NCBI GenBank assembly: GCA_900320235.1 | Contig: ONRO01000044.1 | Coordinates: forward strand, 1-8,613 | DNA length: 8,613 bases | Direction: 5' to 3' | Source of the DNA: an uncultured Eubacteriales bacterium | Lineage (GTDB): Bacteria > Bacillota > Clostridia > Oscillospirales > Acutalibacteraceae | Part shown: positions 1-4,900 of the stretch, piece by piece | How the letters are laid out: each line of letters opens with the position of its first letter | Position numbering within the stretch: the first letter of the stretch is position 1 | Position numbers and translations under genes: made by a program | Notes under the pieces: generated by a model | What the model was told of the DNA's origin: nothing | Database searches by the model: none | What the model saw: the letters and a program-made list of their open reading frames with translations, nothing else

Positions 1-237
1 TATTACAATGCTGTTTGGGTTAAAAATGAATGGGGTCGCTTCCTGTCGATTATGAGCAAGGACAAGAATAAGGTGCTCATTCCGTGCTATAAGAATATTG
101 ACGCTTACGATATTCCGAAAGAATTCAAGCATCTTCAGGCGCAGGATATGGGTAAGGTCGGCGCAATGCAGGATTTATTGAGGGAAATCAGGAAAATGTT
201 ATTGCTAATGTGCAGAAAACGCAGTCTGCAGAGGTGA
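1..237 (+). CDS. TIR-domain protein, C-terminal part of the TIR domain (5' end outside window, 3' end frameshifted)
   Basis: The frame is open from the first base and encodes the second half of a Toll/interleukin-1 receptor (TIR) domain. The fragment opens with YYNAVWVKNEWGRFL; the W-x3-E spacing in WVKNE matches the catalytic Glu region of NAD-cleaving TIR domains (WVHKE in SARM1), so the catalytic Glu is probably residue 10 of the fragment (bases 28-30). It continues with the conserved LIPCY strand, a DAYDIPKEF loop and HLQAQDM, then the last helix, which begins MQDLLR. The residues after that (about 183-237) look unlike a TIR end and stop at 235-237, whereas frame 3 carries on open to 800. 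I read 1-800 as one gene broken by a one-base loss (see the next entry). Known TIR proteins of this type act as NADases in antiphage defence or signalling; that role is inferred here. The upstream half of the TIR domain lies outside the window. Confidence 0.8.
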   Translation, partial: YYNAVWVKNEWGRFLSIMSKDKNKVLIPCYKNIDAYDIPKEFKHLQAQDMGKVGAMQDLLREIRKMLLLMCRKRSLQR

Positions 238-800
238 GTTATAAGAAGGAAATCAGCGAGAAGATCAAGCGCAGAAACGGAACGGGAATGATCAGGACAC
301 TTCAGGTAGTAGGTTCAAACAGCGATATTGCTTTTCCACAGGGACAGCCGTCAACAACGATCGATCTGTACTTTTACTCACATCTGTCTATGCAGATGAT
401 TCTTTTCAAACGTATAGGTTATTCCGGTACAGCAGTATTCAATTTTTCGGTATTCAACAGCCGTAATGAGTGGATAACAAACCTGACCTCTGAGATAAAT
501 GTTCTGCCGCAGTATGACAGACTGGCAAAGGTGCTTATCCTCAAGGGAAATGACGGCTCCCGTATGGAACTTGGCAGATACCGTCTTGAAGGCTGGATCA
601 ATGATTCCAGGGTTGAGGAATTGTATTTTGAGCTGATCGATACGACAGCTGAACGATTTCGCAGGAGAGCATATCTGAATAATGAAAAAGCAGCTCTGCA
701 AATGGAACGGAACAATCTCAGGGGACTGTTCAATGGCAAACGTAAAAAAGAGATCGAAACACGACTTTTACAGATAGAATACGAACTGCGAAGCCTGTGA
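210..800 (+). CDS. C-terminal half of the split TIR protein: unrecognised beta-rich domain plus helical tail
   Basis: This frame is open from about 156 to 800, overlapping the end of the TIR reading frame. The only early start is a GTG at 210 without a convincing ribosome binding site; the next ATG (288) also has a poor one. Adding one G to the GGG at 182-184 would turn the TIR end into DLLRGNQENVIANVQKTQ and join both frames into one protein, so this is probably the continuation of the upstream gene, not a gene of its own. Counted from 210, residues about 27-143 alternate short hydrophobic strands and turns (LQVVGS, IDLYFYSH, AVFNFSVFN, AKVLILKG, YRLEGWIND, ELYFELID), suggesting a beta-sandwich that could be a ligand or target sensing domain. 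Residues about 144-196 are charged and helical, likely coiled coil. I do not recognise the family. It could instead be expressed alone from GTG 210. Confidence 0.6.
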   Translation: MQKTQSAEVSYKKEISEKIKRRNGTGMIRTLQVVGSNSDIAFPQGQPSTTIDLYFYSHLSMQMILFKRIGYSGTAVFNFSVFNSRNEWITNLTSEINVLPQYDRLAKVLILKGNDGSRMELGRYRLEGWINDSRVEELYFELIDTTAERFRRRAYLNNEKAALQMERNNLRGLFNGKRKKEIETRLLQIEYELRSL

Positions 801-826
801 CAAATAACAGTGATATCAGCAGTATA

Positions 827-850
827 CAGAAAGGCTTTTCTGTTTCTCCG
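827..850 (+). terminator. possible weak terminator after the TIR gene
   Basis: A perfect 6-bp hairpin (CAGAAA at 827-832, loop GGCT, TTTCTG at 837-842) starts 27 nt after the stop codon at 800 and is followed by TTTCTCC. The stem is AT-rich and the tail short, so it would be weak; the stronger hairpin at 920-959 probably does most of the work. The rest of 801-919 shows no gene. Confidence 0.3.
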
Positions 851-919
851 GCATTGCCTGAAATGATCTTAGGAAGCAGTCTGAAAAGCTATGTAATTAT
901 CTGATTACAAGGAAAATAA

Positions 920-972
920 AAAGTGGCTGTCGCCTGTATTTTTCATCGACAGCCACTTTATTCTTTTATAAT
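920..972. terminator. strong bidirectional rho-independent terminator
   Basis: Perfect 13-bp inverted repeat: AAAGTGGCTGTCG at 920-932 and CGACAGCCACTTT at 947-959, loop of 14 nt, followed on the + strand by TATTCTTTTAT. On the - strand the stem is followed by the complement of the A-rich stretch 911-922, also T-rich. It lies between converging genes (the TIR gene on + and the amylase remnant on -), where it can stop transcription from both sides. Confidence 0.9.
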
Positions 973-1006
973 CTGTTTTACTACTGTTTTGCATGTAGTT
1001 TATTTG

Positions 1007-1615
1007 TCATTGTTTCTGCGTCTGAACATCTTCATTCTCAGTATTAAGATCTCTCAGTCCAAGAAGATCACCGTTTATGATTTCAGATCTGTTGGCGTAG
1101 TTTTTAAAATTGCCTGCGTTGTGCCAGTGATCCTTCTGTGCAAAGCTTTCGGGAGAAAGGCCATCGATATAGATCATATGGTTTGAAACTACATCCATAA
1201 TGATTTTTATGCCATATTTGTCTGCTTCTTTGCAAAGCTCTTCCAGTTTCTCTTTTATCATGAACTCATACATGTCGATTGAAAAGTCTGAAGGCTGATA
1301 GACGACGCTCCATTCAAAATCATTGATCGTGCTATAAGGAGTGGGTTGTGTCGGAGAAACCTGAATGGAGGTAAATCCTGCCGAAGCAATCTGTCTCAGG
1401 GAAGCTTTGATATCATCATATTTCCAGCTGAAGCAGTGAAGTATAGTTCCTACCTGACAGCTGTCTGCCAGCTTATAAATGGCAGTATAATTGTTGTCAG
1501 CTGCGGCGCGGACCGGAAAACCTGTCATGACAGCTCCTGCTGAAAAGCAGATCGAAGCGGATAGAAGGCATCCAATTGTTTTTCTGAACAGTGAATGTTT
1601 TTGGATTTTTTTCAT
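1007..1615 (-). pseudogene. truncated secreted alpha-amylase (GH13), N-terminal remnant
   Basis: The 202-residue product starts with a signal peptide (basic MKKIQKHSLFRK, hydrophobic core about 13-30, likely cleavage after VRAAA near residue 39). It then matches the start of a GH13 alpha-amylase barrel: GTILHCFSWKYDDIK (56-70), AGFTSIQVSP (79-88), the YQP segment, conserved region I DVVSNH (141-146), and GLRDLNTEN (186-194). In working enzymes this is followed by region II with the nucleophile Asp, then the Glu and second Asp regions; here the frame ends seven residues later (EDVQTQKQ). No frame of the - strand between 960 and 1006 carries the missing part. The catalytic residues and C-terminal domain are gone, so it should be inactive on starch. 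ATG 1615 has an AGGAG 8 nt upstream (1624-1628), so translation signals are intact. A short expressed secreted protein cannot be excluded. Confidence 0.85.
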
Positions 1616-1724
1616 TTTGTTTGCTCCTGATTTTAATTGTGTCGGGAATAATAATTATGCTGTTTTATTTCACTATACCTGATAACAAATATTTTGCGAT
1701 ACAGGGTATATTTTACTGGTCTTT

Positions 1725-1737
1725 TGAAACCGTTTCA
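1725..1737. promoter_or_regulatory. possible LacI-family-type operator upstream of the amylase remnant
   Basis: TGAAAC (1725-1730), a single C, then GTTTCA (1732-1737) form a perfect 6-bp inverted repeat about 110 bp upstream of the amylase start. TGAAAC/GTTTCA half-sites with a central CG resemble operators of LacI-type sugar regulators and CcpA, but the spacing is one base short of the usual cre consensus. Nearby, TATACCTG (1674-1681) and CAGGGTATA (1702-1710) form a second imperfect inverted repeat. A sugar-responsive promoter would suit an amylase; no convincing -35/-10 pair was found, so this stays tentative. Confidence 0.35.
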
Positions 1738-1839
1738 TTTATTAGATATTTTTCAGACTGTATAGGTTCATTTTTTTGAAAAAATTTTAAAAACATTCTA
1801 TTCCTCAAAATACCGCGGGAAAAAGCAGTATTATTCTCA

Positions 1840-1885
1840 CAATTAAAACACTTTTGAACGCTGAATGAAAAAACCGCCAAAGTGT
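1840..1885 (-). terminator. weak terminator candidate after glycerate kinase
   Basis: Read on the - strand, ACACTTT (1885-1879) and AAAGTGT (1854-1848) can pair across a 24-nt loop, beginning 3 nt after the kinase stop codon and followed by TTTTAATT. The stem is short and the loop large. If it does not work, the kinase transcript would run into the amylase remnant. Confidence 0.35.
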
Positions 1886-1887
1886 GT

Positions 1888-3030
1888 TCATGTATTTATC
1901 TCAATTCCGGCTCTGACCATCCTGAACAGTCTTACAGCCGCGTTATAATACAGCGTTGCGGCATTTTCCATGGCATATTCAAGCGTCATCGGTCGGTCAG
2001 CAATGCTCTGAAGGGAAGAAATACCGTAATCATAAATCATATGAGCACCTTCGCCAAGAGATCCTGACAGACCTATGCAGGGAATGTGCATTTTCTTTGA
2101 ATGTAAACCCACGCCCATCATGACCTTTCCGCAGATACTCTGACTGTCGGTGCAGCCTTCGCCGGTAATGACCAGATCAGCATCTTTCAATTTTTCATCA
2201 AAGTCTGTCAGCTGCAGCACAGCTTCAATCCCCGACTGCATTCTGCCGCCGAGAAAGACCTTCAGAGCAGCACCAAGACCTCCTGCTGCACCTGCGCCTT
2301 CTATCAAGTCGCAGTCAGTACCAGTCTGAGAAAGTATCACATCACGAAAGCTGCACATACCCTTTTCAAGAAAATCCGTAATTTCCGTGGTTGCGCCCTT
2401 TTGTTTTGCAAAGGTATGAGCCGCACCGTTTTTGCCGCAAAGAGGATTCCTGACATCACACATAACGGTTATACTGCATTCACTGATACGCTTGTCAAGC
2501 CCGCTTGTGTCGATCACAGCAACCTCGGAAAGCTCCCTGCCAAAGCCGGAAAGTTCCCTGCCGTCAGAAGATATGAACCTGATACCGAGGGCTCTCATGC
2601 AGCCCATACCGCCGTCATTTGTAGCTGAACCGCCGATTGCGATATAAATATCACGGCAGCCCCGATCGAGCGCATCCAGTATCAGCTCACCCGTACCGAA
2701 TGTGGTTGTATTCAAAGGATTTCTCAGCTTTTCCGGCACAAGAGGCAGACCGGAAGCTGCTGCCATTTCGATGATCGCTTTGTTGCTGTCAGACAAACCG
2801 TAACCGGCGCTGATAATATTCATAAGCGGATCATGTACCTTTGTTGTGATTGTTTTGCCGCCGGCTGCAGAAACCACAGCATTGACAGTACCTTCGCCGC
2901 CGTCTGCAACAGGAACACCGATACATTCACACCCGGGGAAGATCTCATTTGCTGCTTTAGTCAGTAAACTGATTGTCTGCTCACTTGTCAGACTGCCTTT
3001 AAAGGAGTCTGACGCAAAAAGAAATTTCAT
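1888..3030 (-). CDS. glxK: glycerate kinase (GlxK/GarK family, glycerate 2-kinase type)
   Basis: The 380-residue protein has the usual family length and all conserved blocks: DSFKGSL (8-14), VADGGEGT (41-48), a glycine-rich GGSATNDGGMG (133-143), CDVRNPLCG (191-199), GAGAAGGLGAAL (245-256) and GEGCTDSQS (290-298). Family members phosphorylate D-glycerate with ATP, usually to 2-phosphoglycerate, feeding glycolysis from glycerate, glyoxylate or sugar-acid breakdown. It is cytoplasmic. ATG 3030 is preceded by a GGAGT ribosome binding site (3041-3045) and by a good promoter (-10 at 3073-3078). No sugar-acid or glyoxylate genes are next to it; the gene downstream is the amylase remnant after 272 nt, and no partner enzyme can be named from context. 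The frame is intact with no odd residues. Annotations vary between glxK and garK for this family; the family call is firm, the exact symbol is not. Confidence 0.95.
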   Translation of the reverse strand: MKFLFASDSFKGSLTSEQTISLLTKAANEIFPGCECIGVPVADGGEGTVNAVVSAAGGKTITTKVHDPLMNIISAGYGLSDSNKAIIEMAAASGLPLVPEKLRNPLNTTTFGTGELILDALDRGCRDIYIAIGGSATNDGGMGCMRALGIRFISSDGRELSGFGRELSEVAVIDTSGLDKRISECSITVMCDVRNPLCGKNGAAHTFAKQKGATTEITDFLEKGMCSFRDVILSQTGTDCDLIEGAGAAGGLGAALKVFLGGRMQSGIEAVLQLTDFDEKLKDADLVITGEGCTDSQSICGKVMMGVGLHSKKMHIPCIGLSGSLGEGAHMIYDYGISSLQSIADRPMTLEYAMENAATLYYNAAVRLFRMVRAGIEINT

Positions 3031-3072
3031 TTATTAATTCACTCCGATAGCATTTGATTTATTTATTTAACT

Positions 3073-3101
3073 ATTATAAATCCTGATTCAGGTAAATACA
3101 A
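3073..3101 (-). promoter_or_regulatory. promoter of glycerate kinase with a palindrome in the spacer
   Basis: On the - strand TTGTAT (3101-3096), a 17-bp spacer and a perfect TATAAT (3078-3073) precede the kinase start by about 43 nt. The spacer holds CCTGA-T-TCAGG (3082-3092), a perfect 5-bp palindrome around one base, placed where a repressor would block RNA polymerase. The regulator is unknown. Confidence 0.6.
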
Positions 3102-3115
3102 GCTGTATGAAAAAA

Positions 3116-3408
3116 CCGGCAGCGTGACGCGCCCGCAGGAAGTGCCCTTGGGGTGCCAGAAGAAATCAGAGCCGAGGGAGTGCAACAGTACTTCTCTGTC
3201 AGAGTGCAGTGTATACGGAGCAATAGCGCATCGCAACTCCGGCGGCACGCCGGAGAACGTTAGTGTGAAATATTTCTCAGAGTTTTTAGGCAGAAAGAAT
3301 ATCAGCAGTTCAGGCTCAAAAAAGCCGGGCGGTGCCGGAGTAAAATTTTTCAGGCTGACTAAGCCGTGAATCAAGGGTGCAGCGTCACGCTGCCGTCACG
3401 CTGCCCGG
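3116..3408. repeat. GC-richer non-coding element bounded by inverted repeats (MITE-like or structured RNA)
   Basis: This block separates the divergent kinase and racemase promoters. Its ends are inverted: GGCAGCGTGACGC at 3118-3130 is the exact reverse complement of GCGTCACGCTGCC at 3382-3394, and a second partial copy, CGTCACGCTGCC, follows at 3394-3405. The outermost bases CCGG (3116-3119) and CCGG (3405-3408) also mirror each other, and A-rich runs lie outside both ends. Inside is a perfect 8-bp hairpin (CTCCGGCG 3237-3244, loop GCA, CGCCGGAG 3248-3255) and smaller ones such as GGCT-CAAAAA-AGCC near 3312. It is visibly richer in G+C than its flanks. Open frames cross it on both strands (3124-3369 on +, 3063-3374 on -) but lack good ribosome binding sites and any recognised domain, so I treat them as by-products of few stop codons. 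It could be a non-autonomous mobile element, a dispersed repeat or a structured RNA. Confidence 0.55.
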
Positions 3409-3420
3409 AAAACAAATAAG

Positions 3421-3449
3421 TTGTTTATGCTTTCGTTGTATGTTAGAAT
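3421..3449 (+). promoter_or_regulatory. promoter of the racemase operon (extended -10)
   Basis: TTGTTT (3421-3426), exactly 17 bp, then TAGAAT (3444-3449) preceded by TG at 3441-3442, an extended -10. Transcription would start near 3456, leaving a leader of about 165 nt before the racemase start codon. Confidence 0.65.
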
Positions 3450-3459
3450 AATAAGTATA

Positions 3460-3595
3460 GTACCCTGAATTGTTCGGGAACGAAAAGCCAGGGGAGCAGA
3501 TAAATAATAAACCGGAATCTTGACATGGGTACAGCAGAGGATAACGCCCTGAGTCTGCGGTATCGGCTGAAATGATTATTCAGTGTTTTCTTGAA
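3460..3595 (+). promoter_or_regulatory. long 5' leader with possible alternative structures, unidentified
   Basis: The leader between promoter and racemase start can form several helices: GTACCC (3460-3465) with GGGTAC (3527-3532); a competing CCCTG (3463-3467) with CAGGG (3489-3493); GCAGA (3534-3538) with TCTGC (3554-3558); and CTGAA (3567-3571) with TTCAG (3579-3583) followed by TGTTTTCTT. The first two exclude each other, and the last resembles a weak terminator, which would fit a riboswitch or attenuator. The helices are short and could arise by chance. It does not match the riboswitch consensus motifs I could recall (TPP, SAM, lysine, T-box, yybP-ykoY, cyclic di-GMP). Confidence 0.35.
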
Positions 3596-3621
3596 ATAGA
3601 ACTGAAAAAAGGAGTATAGTT

Positions 3622-4332
3622 ATGAAAAAAATAGGTCTGGTCGGCGGAACAGGACCCGAATCCACGCTGATGTATTACAAGGAATTGAATTTATTGATCG
3701 ACAGAATGACAGGCGGAAAGGCAATGCCGGAAATAACTGTTGAAAGTGTGAATTTCCGCAGAGCCTGGAATTATGTGTCAGCCGGAAAATATGAGGAGCT
3801 TGCAGATTATCTTTCAGAAAAGGTAAGTTTATTGAAGTCATCAGGTTCAGAGATCATTGCCTTGACAGCCGGAACAATGCATATAATACTTGATGAGATC
3901 GAAAATAAAACCAACGTTTCACTTATCAGTATTCCAAAGGCGGTTTGTGATGAAGCATTACTCAGGAAATATAAGAAAGTCGGACTGTTAGGAACTATTT
4001 TTACAATGGAACAGGATTATATGAAAAAAGATCTTGTCAGATCAGGCATTGAGGTGATTGTTCCATGCAAAGAGGACAGGGAACTTGTTGCAAAAAGAAT
4101 TCTTGAGGAACTGGAACTTGGAATTGTCAGGGATGATACATTACAGGAATTCAATGCTGTTATTGAAAAGATGCGTGATGAAAATGGAATTGAAGCAGTA
4201 ATACTGGGATGTACGGAATTGCCGTTATTGCTGAATGATAATAACTGTGTTCTTCCGTGTCTGGACAGCGTAGAAATACATATCAGGAAATTGATCAGAC
4301 TTGCGGCCGATGATCAGTATTCCGTGCTGTAA
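3622..4332 (+). CDS. aspartate/glutamate racemase-family protein, first catalytic Cys replaced
   Basis: The 236-residue protein has the family length and layout: N-terminal MKKIGLVGGTGPEST, which binds substrate carboxylate; ALTAGTMH (80-87), the position of the first catalytic motif; VGLLGTIFTM (120-129) and second half-site ILGCTELPLLL (194-204) with Cys197. Members interconvert L- and D-aspartate or glutamate using two cysteines, normally one in a CNTxH motif and one in GCTE. Here the first motif reads AGTMH, so Ala83 replaces Cys and Gly84 replaces Asn, while Cys197 is kept. E. coli YgeA is known to work with Thr in place of the first Cys, so a changed or one-directional activity is possible, as is another function. 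ATG 3622 has AAGGAG (3609-3614) at good spacing. The DUF503 gene follows after 12 nt, so the two are probably co-transcribed. Confidence 0.9.
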   Translation: MKKIGLVGGTGPESTLMYYKELNLLIDRMTGGKAMPEITVESVNFRRAWNYVSAGKYEELADYLSEKVSLLKSSGSEIIALTAGTMHIILDEIENKTNVSLISIPKAVCDEALLRKYKKVGLLGTIFTMEQDYMKKDLVRSGIEVIVPCKEDRELVAKRILEELELGIVRDDTLQEFNAVIEKMRDENGIEAVILGCTELPLLLNDNNCVLPCLDSVEIHIRKLIRLAADDQYSVL

Positions 4333-4344
4333 CGGAGAAAGAAA

Positions 4345-4626
4345 ATGAAAATACTTGTAATGACATTCAGACTGCATGCCCCATGGGTAAATAGTCTGAA
4401 AGAAAAAAGAATGATCGTGAAAAGTCTTACAGCAAAACTGCAGAACAGATTTCATGTTTCTGCAGCAGAAACCGACGAGCAGGATACTCACCGCATCATT
4501 GTGATCGGTGTTGCAGCGATCGTACCTCATAATGCACTTGCGGACAGTATGATGAATGAATTGTCTGCTTTTGTGGAGAATAATACAGAAGCTGAAATAA
4601 TTGACGAAATAAGGGAGATCAGATGA
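4345..4626 (+). CDS. DUF503 family protein (YlxP-like)
   Basis: This 93-residue protein matches the DUF503/YlxP family over its full length: MKILVMTFRLHAP, then the hallmark NSLKEKR (16-22), VKSLTAKLQNRFHVSAAE (25-42), RIIVIGVAAI (50-59) and a C-terminal helix-strand ending in EAEIIDEI. It is a small cytoplasmic alpha/beta protein whose precise role is unsettled. In Bacillus and many Firmicutes the gene sits in the nusA-infB-rbfA operon, which links it to translation or ribosome maturation; here it follows a racemase-family gene, so it may be a second, relocated copy. The residues normally between the two halves of the family core (WQRA in many homologues) read DTHR here. GGAGA at 4335-4339 precedes ATG 4345, and the 12-nt gap indicates co-transcription with the racemase. 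Confidence 0.85.
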   Translation: MKILVMTFRLHAPWVNSLKEKRMIVKSLTAKLQNRFHVSAAETDEQDTHRIIVIGVAAIVPHNALADSMMNELSAFVENNTEAEIIDEIREIR

Positions 4627-4900
4627 AAAAAGGATGATCACCGTGACAAAAAAACAGAAAATGTTCTGTATCACTTCATCGAAAATATCATTGCCCCTGC
4701 ACTGATGATATTGCTGGAGTACAATTGTTTCGTGGGTGAAAAGATGATTGTAGAACAATCTTATGAGTTCATTCAATTCTGAAGAGGATGCTGACTAAAC
4801 TTATGCCCGGCATTAAGTACCTGAAAGCTATGAAGCCGTATTTCAGAATATCAGATTGTTACTTTCAGTCGGAACAAATAATATAAAGGAGAAGATACTG
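4627..4900. other. intergenic stretch without a supported gene; possible decayed small ORF
   Basis: No complete gene is supported. Directly after the DUF503 stop the same frame stays open from 4627 to a stop at 4780-4782 and encodes a fairly protein-like stretch (VLYHFIENIIAPALMILLEY), but it lacks an in-frame start with a ribosome binding site. A GTG at 4643 with AAGGA upstream is one A short, in the run of seven A at 4648-4654, of leading into this frame. A hairpin ACAGAA-AATG-TTCTGT (4654-4669) lacks a T tail. No clear promoter for the downstream leucine-rich-repeat gene was found, so that gene may be read from an upstream promoter. Confidence 0.4.

Noticed and set aside
3063..3374. Open frame of 103 codons on the - strand (and 81 codons on + at 3124-3369)
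   Set aside because: Both lie over the inverted-repeat element, lack a convincing ribosome binding site and show no known domain; few stop codons are expected in this GC-richer block.
3486..3558. Resemblance of the racemase leader to a TPP or yybP-ykoY riboswitch (GGGGAGCAG, GGATAACGCC)
   Set aside because: Only short fragments look similar; the other invariant core motifs of these classes are absent.
4225..4776. Open frame of 183 codons on the - strand
   Set aside because: It lies antisense to the racemase and DUF503 genes, which are clear families; its translation is rich in Cys, Phe and His, typical of an antisense shadow.
4856..4884. TTGTTA-17-TAATAT as promoter of the leucine-rich-repeat gene
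   Set aside because: The transcript would start around 4891, inside or after the ribosome binding site (4885-4891), which makes it unsuitable for ATG 4901.
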